A DNA stretch of 64,000 bases from Selaginella moellendorffii. Its lineage: Eukaryota > Streptophyta > Lycopodiopsida > Selaginellales > Selaginellaceae. The stretch lies in the NCBI RefSeq assembly GCF_000143415.4, contig NW_003314358.1, positions 444,731 through 508,730 on the forward strand, given 5' to 3'. The notes beneath the pieces are model-generated. The model was given only the letters and a program-made list of their open reading frames with translations, did no database searches and was not told the origin of the DNA. A program made the translations under genes and the position numbers. Below are positions 36,115-48,393 of this stretch, one piece after another. Numbering within the stretch: the first letter of the stretch is position 1; every line of letters begins with the position of its first letter.

Positions 36115-39100
36115 TTTGGTATTAAAGGATAAGTCTTAGCAAATATTATTCAATGAGATTGGGCAACTAGTTTTGTTGCATACGTAGAGATGAAACGATG
36201 ACTCGAGTGGGTACATATATAGGTGCAAAGGCTTCGCAATCGTTCCTTGGGTATAAATTTTAGTTACCTTGTTATACCTTATGATGTGAGCTTGCTCTTG
36301 GGCTCATAGGATAGGTTTGAGGTGTATTAATTTTGCATGAGTTTTTGCTTGGGCTTATGAGTGAGGCACATTAGCAACTCAAAGTTACACTTTGAGTTGG
36401 CAAGATTAATATTAACCTATTGATGGTTCTATAAGTTGTTCTAGTGGTTCCATGAGTTGTTCCTTATACCATGGGTGAAAGCAAACTTCCCTAGGTTTGT
36501 TATGAGTGGCAAAGAGGTTGGTCCATAGGTGTTTAGCACGGCACTAGTGGATCCTTCCTAGGCATGATTATAAGTGAATCAATCAAGATTGTAGGGATTA
36601 GTCTATTGGTTTAGGTAGTCATTGCCGTGCTCTCTCATAAAATTTCTTGGATTAAATTGAAGGCAGTGTGAAAGCAAGCTTGAGGTTTGGTCAAAGATGA
36701 GACCGAAAAGAGAGTCATCAAGGACAAAGGATCAAACACGTAAATCATCTTTTCTTCTTGGAGAGATGATTTGCAACAAGGTGTAACTCATTGCTTGTGT
36801 TCACATTATGCAATCAAGAGTCCCTACCTTGATGCATGTTGGAAATGATGGTTTTACAAGTGGTGAGTTATAGGATGGATAGTAGTGAAACGCTATACTA
36901 TTTTGTCTAGGCTTATTATTGGAAGACTTAGGTTACAATGTTCAATTCTTTTTTGGGAACCTTGCTATTGCTCCTTGAGTAGCTTGGTGTTAGATTGGTT
37001 TTGAGTTTGGTTAGAAAGAGAATGGCATGAGTTTGTCCATATTGTGAACAAAAGTTAATGGTGTTGGGTGTTATAAGTCTTTATTGGTAGAGTATGGCAT
37101 TTATGTTGCACTTTATCAAATCGAGTTGGCACTTGATACTCACATAAATCTTTGAAGTAATGACATGGGTGTTATTCATGGTGTTGCTTAATTAATGATC
37201 AAGTCATTGTGATATTTATATCATATCCATGTGAAAATGAGTAATGTGTTTATGGTTAATGATAATCAACCCCAAAGTGGTTGATGGTAAAACTAGTCTA
37301 CTTACATATAGTAGCATTGTAGTAGCTTTGACTGAATTCTCAATAGTGATTCAATATGCTAAACTTAAGTTGGTACCTTGTTTTTGTGAGAGTTTGCCCA
37401 TGAGGTGTTAGAAAGGTTATAGCATTCATTTGCTATAGCTTGTCAGTTGGTCCATTAGCACTTGGAGTAGATTGGATGGAGAAGACGTGTAGTTGAGGCA
37501 TTGACATTACTAATACTTGTGTTAGTGGAAATGGCATTGTTATTTCGAGTGATAAGGAATTTTTCCTTAGAGCTTGATTTTCCATGTAATTTTTCTTGTT
37601 AGTGTTTTGGCTTTATATTAGATCTTGAAGGTGGTTGAAGAAAAGTGTTAGTGCAATGTGGATATCTGAAGATGTAGTCTTTGTGATCAAGCCTTGGGCA
37701 TTCACTTTGCATTTTGCGGATATTAGTGTTGGATGTAAAAAATGTGGGCAAAAGATGTTTGAGGCTTAAGCATACTATGGGTCATGAGAATTTGTGTTGA
37801 AGTGAATCTATGTGAAGTTGTTGATAGGAGAAAGTTGGTTGAGTCTTGAAAGTTTGTATTCCTGGATTAAGAGTCATTCTTTCTTTAGGATAGAAAATTT
37901 TCCATAAATTTTCTTAAACTTTTCCAATTAGTTGATCTATTGATCATTTTGCCCGAAAACCATTCCATTTTCGTAAGCTAATACAAACTAGTGAAAGGGT
38001 TGGAGTTGACTTCAGCTAGTTTAGACCTTAGTAGGTAGGTTGTATAATGCGACTCAAAAGGGATGCTGACTTTTGGGGCTAAGGCAATTGAATTAGATAG
38101 AGTTTGGAGTTAGTGTAGAAAAGAGGTTTGTTGCGCTTTTCTAAAAAGGGTGATCCTTGTGCCTTTCTTCTATAGCGTTTTGCTTGGTAGCAAGTTGCAC
38201 CTTGCATTTCGTTAAACTCTATGAGAGTAGTGAGCTCTCACTGATCTTGACTTAGTCTTGGTAGCTCTATGCCTTGGTTGAGGATGGTGATGTCCAATTT
38301 AGTTGTTTAAGGTTGAGATGTTAGTACCCATATTATACCTTTGTCTATGAGGAAGTTGTGTACCAATATGAGTCTATCTCATTGTCTTTACTTTAGTTTC
38401 GACTGAATGTTGATTATGCATAGCTAGCCTCTTCAAAGGCATGCTCAAAGTTAGTGGCTAAATGCATTAGTGACTTTATTACGGTTGAGTTGGATTCGAG
38501 TGGTCATTTAGTTTATGCTAGTCCATGAATCTTTATCTTGTATTTGGGGTATTATGTTCTCATACCTAGGTTATGACTAGTGATTACTTGTAGATTTTGT
38601 CAAGGACTTTTAACACTTGCTTCACTCAATGAAGATTTAGCAATGGTGGGCTTGCTTTACCGGATGGTGCTGCAAGGATCGTGTCGTTAGACTTGCATGG
38701 TTTTCTTATGTTGGCATATCGATTCTACCTCTGTCAATATCATTTAATTACATTTAGCTCGTAGTGTTGGATTTCATTAAGTCTTAGATGTGGTGAATCA
38801 CTCTTTGATGACGTGTTATCTATAACTGAGTTTTGTTGAAAGATTGGTCTTGGATACTAGGTATAGTATCTTTGACTTTGGTTAGTTTGGTTGCAAAGGA
38901 GTTTTGAGTGATGATTCACTCTTGCTTTTTTTTAGTTTTGTTTTAGTGTTGGTGGCATTAAAGTGATGCTTTTTTGTTGACATTGTTAATATTGAGATTT
39001 GAGTGAAATGAGATGTCTCTCCAAGGATTGATATTGAGTTTCATTAGTCTTGATAAACATAATGTTGATGATTTTGTTGTAGCTTTATGTTATTGGCATT

Positions 39101-39552
39101 TGTACAATTGCTAGTTAGCAACTGTATTAATGTTCAAACGAGATAAATAGAAAGTTTGAGCTAGTTGTGTTCTAAATAAGATTATTTAGCAGGAGTTGAG
39201 CTTTGACCTTCTCCTTGAGAAGTAATTTAGTCGTGGACTATGTTAGCTTTATGAGAAGAAAAATTAATGATTGATTGGAATGTTTGAATTTTTATTGGAT
39301 TTGAGTTGGAATATCTTGATCATTGATGATTCTTTTTGTGCTTGTTATAAGGTGAGTTACGTTTTGCTATAGATGGATTCATGGAAGATCGATTAGATGA
39401 TCATTTGATGAGCATAGTTTCGTTATACTTAGCTTTTGGATTAATGCAGATATGCTCTTCATTAGCTTTGCATTATGAAGTTTAGCTTATAGATGTGTTG
39501 AGGAGGATATTATGGGTTATGCCATAATTTCTTCCTTGACATTGAAGTTAGT
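36115..39552 (+). other. internal region of the host element, first part, non-coding
   Basis: 3.4 kb of AT-rich sequence with no frame above about 60 codons. It matches the reverse strand of about 56860-60336 in the sister element, for example ATGTTGGAAATGATGG near 36836 and CAGCAATTATGATTGAG-like blocks. Ends at the TTAGT target duplication of the inserted chromovirus. Confidence 0.85.
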
Positions 39553-40064
39553 TGTCGTGAATGTGACTTCGGGTATCAAAAGATACTTGTCAGCTAGTCC
39601 TTACAGACATTCTTTCCTTACTGCCATGATGGCAGAAGGTTGGTATAATTGGTTCCCTTTATTGTTCACACTTGAGCTAGTTGAGAAACTGGTCAATGAC
39701 CGTGTACTTAAATTGGATAAATATAAAGTAGGAACCAAATGGGGGGTTCCAAATGTATAGTAGAGATAGTGGGTAAGTTAGGCATGGCCAACCAACTTGA
39801 GGTATAATCTAACTCTCGCTTGCGTGCTTATCCTTGTTCTGCGTCCGGCTTGGGTCTAAGCCCAAGCTCCACGCTGTTCTAGTCGGTGGAGTACCCTCCT
39901 CCTCGTGTTAGGCCACTGGTATGCCAAAATTGTGCCAGACTCTGTCTGACACCATTTTGTGTGCAGGTGTTGGATATGGGGAGCTGGTGCTCATGGGATT
40001 GTATCGGACCCTCGTTTATAACGCAATAAGCTTGGAGTTCAGCTCCAAATTCAGGTGCACTACA
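39553..40064 (+). repeat. 5' LTR of the chromovirus (internally deleted)
   Basis: 512 bp, TGTCGTGAATG...GTGCACTACA. Compared with the 913-bp 3' LTR, about 400 bases are missing after GTAGGAACC, where the 3' LTR continues with CTATGTGGTTCTTGCTG. The rest aligns. Confidence 0.9.
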
Positions 40065-40066
40065 TC

Positions 40067-40078
40067 TGGTATTAGAGG
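40067..40078 (+). other. primer-binding site, initiator tRNA-Met type
   Basis: TGGTATTAGAGG, two bases after the 5' LTR end. Complementary, with a transition, to the 3' end of plant initiator tRNA-Met (TGGTATCAGAGC). Confidence 0.8.
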
Positions 40079-40207
40079 AATTGTTTCAGCGACTCCTATC
40101 CAACTTTTGTCAAATTTTCTGACTCAAGTTGCATATGCAAAGACTTTTCTAGTAGATCCAAAGTGACTTGTGTAGGATTAGTTGGATTGCACCATTCACT
40201 AGTAGGA

Positions 40208-41370
40208 TGGTGAAGAGGAACTGTGCTAATGATGCTGAAACCTCTAGACAGGCGAATTGAAAGGAGGAAACTCTTGCTAGAGATGCTGCAGAAGAGGCTG
40301 AGGCCGAGTCAGAAGAGGAAGAGCCAAATGTTGTAGCGTTGCAGCGTACGGCTCAAGAAGTCAAGATCGAGAATTTGCGAAGGGAGATTCGCAACTTGAA
40401 AAAGGAGAACAAGAAAAGGAAGAAAGAAGCTGAGGCAGCTATACTAGCTAAGCCTAAGCAACCAGACTCCTCTTCAAGTTTTGAGGACAATGAAGTTTTG
40501 CAGCCGCCCCTAGTTGCACGAGTTTCAAAGTTTAAGCCTTCGAAACCACCCAACTTTAGAGGCATGCGGGATTATCAAATTTTGGACGATATGGAAAACT
40601 ATTTCATAGTGGCAGATGTAGATGATTGTACAAAAGTTGCGTGCGTGCAATCCTTTCTCACTGATCATGCCAAAACTTGGTGGCACCAGGTGTGTGTTGA
40701 AAAAGGGCAGACTAGAAGTTGGACCAAGATGTGGTCTTGTATCCATAAGGAATACTTGCCGGATGATCTTGGTTTGAGACTTCACGTCGAGCTACAGTGG
40801 TTAAAGCAGCGAGGGGATCTCATGCATTACATTAATGCATTTGCTCAGAAGCGCATTATGATTGCAAATATGAGTGACGAAGGTGCTCGGAGTTATTTTC
40901 TGGATTTTAAGTTTTAGTTTATTTTCTCACAATGAGATTTTGAAGTTTAAGCTGAAGACGTACCTAGAGTGTAAGGAGGTAGTGCAGCAAGTTGCCTTTA
41001 GTCACTCGCTCATAGAACAATATCAACAGCTGTATGTTGGTACCTCGGACAAGAATAGGAATTTTGGGAATAAACAAGGTGATCGAAAATAGTGGGTGGA
41101 AGGTAGGTTCTGCTCTGGAGGCTCACAAGCAACGGTTAACAAAGGTGGTGGTGGTTGGAGACCACCAGCAGCTTCTTTTGGTTCTAGGCCCTTTGTTCCT
41201 CCTCCTGGTGGGTATAAGTAGTAGCAACCTGCAAAACCTGCTCCTAGCGAAATGGTAGTGTGGGTCATTGCTTCAATTGTGGAGAGTCGGGACATAAGTC
41301 CTCGGAATGTCCCAACAAGCATAAGATAAGGGCTCGTGTTAATGTTATGAGGGAAGATGGTGGAGGTGAA
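40208..41370 (+). pseudogene. gag of the chromovirus, broken
   Basis: An early frame from ATG 40208 ends after about 18 codons. The main frame (40339-40917) has a Lys/Glu coiled coil (LRREIRNLKKENKKRKKEAE) and a capsid-like region (YQILDDMENYFIVADVD, TWWHQVCVEKG, LPDDLGLRLHVELQWLKQRG). After a stop and frameshift, the rest includes a CCHC knuckle CFNCGESGHKSSECPNK (from 41266). The product would coat the RNA in virus-like particles. At least two frameshifts break it. Confidence 0.85.
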
Positions 41371-41429
41371 GCCGAAGGGGTTAACGAGTTGGTCAATGCA
41401 GATTATGAAGAAGAGAAGGTGAATAACTT

Positions 41430-41864
41430 TTGTTGCTTTCCTCAAGTTTTCTTGCAATTAATGCAAACACTGATCCGTTAATGTATCTGGTAGGCTTTGT
41501 CCGTGGACACCGAATCCGAGTGATGATTGACACGGGAGCTACGCACACCGTGATATCCGAAAACTTAGTTAAGTTATTAGGATTGAATGCTGAGCAAATG
41601 TCGCCTATGCACTTCCAGTTTGCGGAAGGTGGGCAAGTAGCTAGAAAGTTTATGAGTGACGTTCCAATAAAAATATCCAAGTGGAAAGAAAGAGTGGACT
41701 TGGTAGTGTTGAAGATACCAGATTTTCAGATGGTGTTTGGTATGGATTTCTTCAACAAATATATAAAAGGGATTTATGGTGTTGGACAAAATTGTATCAC
41801 GTTGAAGTCCGAAGGATGTCCTGATGTGTCCTTCCAGTTGCAAAAGCATTCCTCAAAAGATTGA
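41430..41864 (+). pseudogene. aspartic protease domain of the chromovirus pol
   Basis: Contains VMIDTGATHTVIS with the catalytic Asp-Thr-Gly at about 41529-41537, and the later VFGMDFFNKY typical of gypsy proteases. This frame is open for 144 codons but is disconnected from gag and from RT by stops. Confidence 0.85.
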
Positions 41865-42139
41865 GATGCAAAGTTCTTGACTGCGAGGGCTGCTCAAAAA
41901 GCAACTAAGAGGGGATGTCAAACCTTTGGGTTCAAGTGATGGAAGTTGAGGGTGTTGGTGACTTAGTTTGAATCGGCGATGGATTTGATCTTGTACCAAA
42001 AAGGATATTGGAGTTGTTGGCGAGGAATCAGGATATCTTCCTAAAAGATTTGCCACCAGGGCTACCTTCTAGCCGTGAGATTGATCATCGGATTGAGGTT
42101 ATTCTAGGTTATAAACCATCTACAAAAGCTCCATATTAA

Positions 42140-43380
42140 TTGAACATCAAGAAGATGGTTGAACTCAAGAAGCAACTCACAGAGTTTCTTGACAAAGGTC
42201 ATATCCGACCAAACAAGTCACCTTATGAAGCGCCGGTCCTTTTTGTTATGAAAAAGGATGGAACCATGAGGATATGTATTGACTATCGGGCACTCAACAA
42301 GATCATGGTTAAAAACCGTTATCCTTTGCCTTGCATTGATGACTTGTTTGACCAACTCTTAAAGGCTAAGTATTTTACCTGACTTGATTTGCGGTCCGAG
42401 TATCATCAGATACGGGTGGCAGATCAGGATGTGGAGAAGACAACCTTTAAGACTCGGTACAAATCTTATGAGTTCCTTGTCATGCCATTCAGGTTATGCA
42501 ATGCTCCGGCAACGTTCAACACTATGATGGATAGAATATTCAGTGATTATTTGGATGCATTTGTTGTCCTATATATCGACGATGTTCTAGTCTTTAGTGA
42601 AATGTTGGAGGATCATTTGAAACACTTGGAGCTGGTGTTTCAAAAGTTGCGCGAACACAAACTGTATGCTAAGGAAAGTAAATACGCTTTTGGTCAATTA
42701 CGCATAAACTTTCTCAGACATATAGTTGGTGGTGGCATGATTGAAGTCAATCTAAAGAAGGTGGAAGCGGTGAAGTCTTGGGAAGTCCCAACCATTATAT
42801 CAGATATTCGTTCCTTTCTTGGTTTAGCGGGATACTATCGTAAGTTTGTCCGCAATTTTGCAAGAATTGCTCTTCCGTTGACTGAGTTGACGAAGAGTAG
42901 TATTCCGTTTCATTGGACACTAGCTTGTCAATGTGCTTTTGTACGGTTGAAAGAAATCTTGACTATGGTTCATGTTCTCAGGATCCCCGATCTTGATAAA
43001 CCCTTCGAAGTGCATTGTGATGTGTTTGGCTATGCTATTAGTGCTATGTTGCAGCAGGATTGTGACAAAGCGGTGGGTGTTACGCTAAGCCAACATGGTT
43101 GTCCTGTTGCGTTCTATTCCAAGAAATTGGATGAAACTCAACGAAGATAGCCAACGCATGAAAAAGAAATGTTTGCTATAGTGTTAGCCCTAGAACACTA
43201 GAGACATTACTTGGGTGGAAACATCAAGGTTTATACAGATAGTAACACACTAAGCTACTTTGCTACGCAGCCTAAGCTTATGCCGAAGTAGGCATGTTGG
43301 CAAGAAAAGCTTGCTAGATATGATATTAAAATCATATATAAACCTGGTAAAGATAATATTGTTCCAGATGCATTGAGTCA
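42140..43380 (+). pseudogene. reverse transcriptase and RNase H of the chromovirus
   Basis: RT motifs: [45 protein letters not shown], a TGA inside what is normally FSKLDLRSGYHQIR, then TTFKTRYKSYEFLVMPFRLC, the active-site YIDD at 42572-42583, and RSFLGLAGYYRKFV. RNase H follows (HCDVFGYAISAMLQQD, VAFYSKKLDETQR) and then breaks with stops through the YTDSNTLSYF region. The enzyme would copy the element RNA into DNA. Nonsense codons make it inactive here. Confidence 0.93.
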
Positions 43381-44320
43381 TCAGACTCAGTTCCGGGCAA
43401 CGTCAGCAATCAGTTCAGACTGGTTAGAGGATGTTCATTCTTTGTATAGAAGTGATCCGTTGGCAAAGGCAATCTTATGCCGTGCAGAGTTGTCAAAGCA
43501 GAACTCTGGTAGCGAAGCAACGAAAGTTGCTAACCGCACCAATGCGAAGCTTCACTTCTCAGTTCAGGATGGGCTTATATTCTATAAGCAAGAAAGATTG
43601 TATCTTCCCTCTAAAGATCTGCAACACTTTTTTCTATGGGAACATCATGATGTTCCAGCAGCGGGACATGGTGGACAGCAAAAGACTCTAGCTTTGTTGA
43701 AAAAGGGATTTTTTTGGTTTGGTATGGAAGGTGATGTAGCGGACTATATCTGTTCCTGCCATATATCCTAGCAATGTAAGTGCAGAGCTGAGAAGCAGGC
43801 TGGAAAGTTGCAATGCATTTCAGCACCGGCATAGCCATTTCAGAGTGTGACACTTGATTTCGTCACTTGCTTGCCAAAGTCTAAGGGTTATGATACTTTG
43901 ATGGTGATTGTGGATTGGTTGTCGAAGATTGCACACTTCATTCCAACTGTGGGAACAGTGAATGCGAAACAAGCAGCAAAGCACTTTTTCCATGAAGTAG
44001 TGCGGGTTCGTGGTCTTCCCAAAGAGATGATCTCGGATAGAGATTTGAGGTTTACGGGGAAGTTTTGGGGCACACTGTTCCAGTTGTTTGGTACCAAGTT
44101 GAAGTTTAGTATAGCTTATCATCCTCAAATTGATAGGCAGACCGAATGCATGAATGCTCAAGTTGAGGATTATTTGGGGTACTATGTCATAGCGGACCAA
44201 CGCGACTGGCTAGAGCATTTAGACACAGCAGAAATCTGTTATAACAACACATTTCATAGCGCTATAGGTTGTTTTCCATGGGAGATGTTGCAAGGGAATG
44301 CTCGTGGGGTTCCTTAACAG
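43373..44320 (+). pseudogene. integrase of the chromovirus
   Basis: The zinc-binding HHCC region (HHDVPAAGHGG ... CSCHIS, stop, QCKC) is followed by the catalytic core: TLDFVTCLPKSKGYDTLMVI with the first Asp, MISDRDLRFTGKFW with the second, and RQTECMNAQVEDYLG with the Glu. A TAG lies between the zinc region and the core (about 43770), another near 43831, and a TAA follows GNARGVP. Confidence 0.92.
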
Positions 44321-44608
44321 ATTGTTGTACCAAAACTAATGTCCAAAGTGTTGGTCCTAGCTATTGAGACTTATGCGGAGCAACTATGCCAAGGTTGGTC
44401 TAGGGCTATTGAGGCGATGGGCAAAGCTCAAGATAGGTATTGATATGATAAGGATCAACATCGTCAGGATGTATCCTATCAAGTGGGAGATCAGGTGCGG
44501 CTATCTTCCCGGAACTTGAACATTAAGGGATGTTTATCTTGGAAGTTGTTGCCGAGATATGTTGGACCCTATCGGGTGGTGAAGTGAGTTGGTGATGTAT
44601 CCTATAAG

Positions 44609-44911
44609 TTGGATCTTTCGGATGAGTTATCCCATGTACACGATGTGTTTCATGTCAGTTTACTGGCACCATATCATGTTGATACGGATCACTCTGTGGA
44701 CATTCGTCCCCCTCCGGAATTTGTGAATGGTGACATGGAGTATGAGGTTGAGGCAATTCTCTTGTCTCACAAAGCTCGTGGTGGTCATTTCAAGGAATAT
44801 CTAGTTAAGTGGAAAGGTTACCCGACTTTTGAATCGACTTGGGAACCTCATAGGAATCTTACACATGCTCGTGAGCTTGTCACGGAGTATGAGAATAGTA
44901 ATAAAGACTAG
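44609..44911 (+). pseudogene. C-terminal integrase region with chromodomain
   Basis: SHVHDVFHVSLLAPYHVD is the GPY/F-following segment of gypsy integrases. Then comes a chromodomain: YEVEAILLSHKARGG, EYLVKWKGYPTFESTWEPHR, NLTHARELV. The aromatic positions (Tyr, Trp of VKWKGY, Trp of STWEP) that form the methyl-lysine cage are present. Chromodomains steer chromoviruses toward heterochromatin, consistent with nesting in other elements. Confidence 0.93.
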
Positions 44912-45520
44912 CTTTTGTAAACTTTGTAATAAATCTTGCAAATTAATAAAGTAATATATTTCTATAAATCAAAGTGTCGTTCCTCTCATTCATTAGTACT
45001 TGGGTTAGTTTTGGCAGACTGACTTTGGCACTTTGGTGCATGGGTTCAATCCATAACCATGGGGATAACTATTATAAATTGATCACAAGTCCCCACCTCT
45101 CTCTCGATGGCTCATTTTTGAAAAGGGGCGTGGTTATGTAAACAACTTAATCTGCCAGTTTATAGTAGTTGTTAAAAATCTTCCCGACGGGGTTGATTTC
45201 TTGCTCAGGGGAAGTTGGGCCTTTGGTATTCTCCCTATATCCCTACGGGCAGGGATGTATCATTCCTCTGTAAGCCGAGTGGTACTCGGAGTAGCAAGGG
45301 TGGCTAACTCTGTTAATCATTTCCTTATCGGCGACGGCCAGAGGGTGTTTAAGTCTTAACGTCTTTAGACGTAAAGGAGAGGTCATTCCATAACTTATTT
45401 AAGTTGGTGCGTTTCCCATATAGTGTGCTTTCCGTTAACTTTCAGAGTTGTTTCCTTGATGGTTTGCTAGACTCAGGTATGCATTGACGAGTACGTCGAT
45501 CTTCCCCAAGGGGGGGAGAG
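44912..45520 (+). other. 3' untranslated region and polypurine tract of the chromovirus
   Basis: About 600 bases without coding that share blocks with 62190-62720 of the non-coding host element (for example GGCAGACTG.CTTTGGCACTTT and AGTAGCAAGGGTGGCT). Ends in AAGGGGGGGAGAG, the polypurine tract directly before the 3' LTR. Confidence 0.8.
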
Positions 45521-46433
45521 TGTCGCGAATGTGACTTTGGGTATCAAAAGATACTTGTCGGCTAGTCCTTTCGGACATTCTTTCCTTACTGCTATGATGG
45601 TAGAAGGTCGGTATAGTTGGTTCCCTTTATTGTTCCCACTTGAGCTAGTTGAGAAACTGGTCAATGACCGTGTACTTAAATTGGATAAATATAAGGTAGG
45701 AACCCTATGTGGTTCTTGCTGACTATACTCGGCCTGGTTTGAGAAACTCCAATCATTGGCTTGCACTTGCTAGTATCAAGAGCCCCCATGTATTGAGACT
45801 AGTCCCTCAATATTGCTGAATGATAGCTTACCGTGTCTGACAAACACCCTTGCTATCATGCCCTTAGTGTTAGTCTCATTTCGGTCCCAAATGCTAATTA
45901 TGAAAAGTGTCTAGATTTGCTCATTTGGCATATCTATAGAATGTAGAGATTGCCCTAAACACAATGGTGTTCGTCCCGTGTCCAAATTCGCAATCTAGTG
46001 CCATTCCATATTTAGTAAGTTTCGAGCTTGTCCCAGAGACTAACTCCTGATACTCAAGGAGGCTTGGGGTGAAAGCCCAAAGCGTGTGTTCCTCAGGGGG
46101 GGGGGGGGGGGGGGGTTCCCCATTTATAAAAAAGAAAAGGGTTGGAAAGCATGTCTGACAATTTTAGACATTAATTTGGCTCCTGCGGGGTTGGGGCACT
46201 CCTTTTTCTGCGGCTGGATTGGGGGTAAACCCAAGCTCCCCGCTGTTCCAGTCGGTGGAGTACCCTCCTCCTCGCGTTAGGCCACCGGTATGCCAAAATT
46301 GTGCTAGACTCCGTCTTACACCATTTTACGTGCAGATGCTGGATACGGGGAGCTGGTGCTTGTGGGATTGTACCAGACCCTCGTTTGTAGCGCAACAGGC
46401 TTGGATTTTGGCTCCAAATTCATGTGCGTTACA
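45521..46433 (+). repeat. 3' LTR of the chromovirus
   Basis: 913 bp, TGTCGCGAATGTG...CATGTGCGTTACA. It contains a run of about 22 G at 46097-46118, followed by about 100 bases that match the other LTRs only raggedly (46119-46215) before agreement returns. Confidence 0.9.
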
Positions 46434-46642
46434 TTAGTTCATGCAAGGTTTGTGATCATTGTTAGGCAAGACTTGACTATAGGCTTTTTCAAGGTTTTAG
46501 TTCTTTGAGTTTTATGCTCATTGTTCCATTTGTTAAAAGTTTTTGGGAAGGTGTTTGGCTCATTAGCTTCGATGTTGAAGTTGGGTTTTGCATCTAGCAA
46601 TCATTGGTGATGATTGACTGTCATTTAGGATAGTTGATTATC

Positions 46643-48393
46643 TGTAAGCGATTAAATTTTTCCATTCTACTTTAGTCACTTAACCTCACCTCCGACCACT
46701 TGGAGGAGACTCATTCACAACCTCCATAAGTCCAATTCAGGACTTGGGACTTGCTAGCCCCAAGAATGGCATCCATGCCACTCAATACTTGCACCTGGTC
46801 CAAGTGCTCCACGTGTCCGATCCCATAACCAACACTCAAAGGTACCACCGACATGGCAGCCTGTTACGCTAGGGTCATGCCCAATCACCTTTGCCACACT
46901 AGTAGTCCAATACCACTTGCATCACAGTCTTGGCTCTCCAAGACTAGGCAAACCATCCGTGAGTGGTCATCTCAGATCCACTCCTTAGCATCCTTAGGAT
47001 GCCCACCGACAAGGGGAATAGCCTTCCCCAATATCCCTCTGTCAGTCCCCACTAAGTCCCTTTCTGCCCCTGGCCGTGTTTGCCAACACTGCCACTGGAT
47101 CGAGGCCCACAGGCCTGACCACTATGTCCCACGGTCCTTTGGGACTTCCTCACCACACGACTGTGTCCTTGGTCACTACCCCAGAGGGCTGCTCCTCTTC
47201 CTTTCCACAGTCTGGGCCTTTGGGACAACATTTCGGAACACCGTGGCCTTACGCGAGCCACCTGAGTACTCTCCCCGCCTTCTGCCCTTGGGTGCTCTAG
47301 CCATGGGCTTAGAGTGAGGTTCCATTGAGCCACGCCTGGTATCCAAGTAGGTAGTGCCAGCCACACTTGGACTGGGAGCATCGGCCAGTCGATCTCCCGG
47401 GGGAACTAGAGCCGGCTCTTGAACACTTCACCAAGCTACCCCGCTTGTCAGTCCGTGTACACTCTAGTCTTGGACTTCCCAGTGGTCAGCTCATCACCCA
47501 ACACTGGGCCTGGCCTTCCTGGGCCAAACTGGCCTTTCCTGGCCAAACTGGCTCCACTGGGCTCCAACCCCCACACTCTCCCTACTATACTTTTGGAACC
47601 CCCCCGCAGCCCCCCCCCCGGGGGACGATCGCTTTGGGCTTTCACCCAACTGCCTGTATTAGTATTCGGACTCGGACTAGGACTCGGACTCGGACTCGGA
47701 CTCGGACTCGGACTCGGACTCGGTCTCGGTCCCGGATTTGGACTCGGACTCGGTCTCGGTCTCGGTCTTGGTCTCAGTCTCGGTCTCGGTCTCGGTCCCG
47801 GTCTCGGTTCCATCTCGGGTCCATCTCGGACTCCATCTCAGGTCCATCTCGGACTCCATCTCGGGTCCATCTCGGACTCCATATTGGACTCCACTTCGGG
47901 TCCATCTCGGACTCTATCTCGGACTCCATATCGGACTCCACTTCGGGTCCATCTCGGACTCCATATCGGACTCCATCTCGGACTCCACTTCGGACTCCAC
48001 TTCGGGTCCATCTCGGACTCCATCTCGGACTTCATATCGGACTGCACTTTGGGTCCATCTCGGACTCCATATCGGACTCCATCTCGGACTCCACTTCGGA
48101 CTCCACTTCGGGTCCATCTCGGACTCCACTTAGGGTCCATCTCGGACTCCATATCGGACTCCATATCGGACTCCACTTCGGACTCCATCTCGGACTCCAT
48201 ATCGAACTCCACTTCGGGTCCGCCTCGTGCTTGCTCCTCGAGCACTTTGTTGGGAGTTCCACTCCCGCTCTTGACCTTCCAAGTCGGAGCTTTTAGTCCA
48301 AACGTGTTATACTTGTTTGGCTTTCGCTTCGGCCACTACCACGTGGCACCCTTTCTGGCTCTACTTTGGGGCCTAGGGATTTTGTGTCTCACA
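46643..48393 (-). repeat. 3' LTR of the family-2 element
   Basis: 1751 bp. On the plus strand it runs TGTAAGCGATTAAAT ... TTTTGTGTCTCACA. It contains a poly-C stretch (about 47600-47622) and the GGACTC repeat array (47660-48220). Confidence 0.92.
47660..48220. repeat. GGACTC/CTCGGT hexamer array and derived 12-33-bp minisatellite in the LTR
   Basis: First a hexamer run (about 9 x CTCGGA, then CTCGGT variants), then units such as TCGGACTCCATC, TCGGACTCCATA, TCGGACTCCACT and TCGGGTCCATC in changing order. Because units are multiples of three, every frame stays open for hundreds of codons with Gly-Leu, Arg-Thr or Ser-Glu repeats. These are not genes. Confidence 0.95.

Larger units (their letters stand above)
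39553..46433 (+). mobile_element. Ty3/gypsy chromovirus, complete but degenerate, TSD TTAGT
   Basis: Element of 6881 bp with a 5' LTR (39553-40064), primer site TGGTATTAGAGG (40067-40078), gag, protease, RT, RNase H, integrase and C-terminal chromodomain in order, polypurine tract GGGGGGAGAG (about 45510-45520) and a 3' LTR (45521-46433). A 5-bp duplication TTAGT flanks it (39548-39552 and 46434-46438). Nonsense codons and frameshifts occur in gag, RT, RNase H and integrase, so it cannot move by itself now. Domain order RT-RH-IN-chromodomain places it in the chromovirus branch. Confidence 0.95.

Noticed and set aside
40339-44911. Chromovirus polyprotein as an active element
   Set aside because: Nonsense codons in RT, RNase H and integrase and frameshifts in gag; complete structure but not functional.
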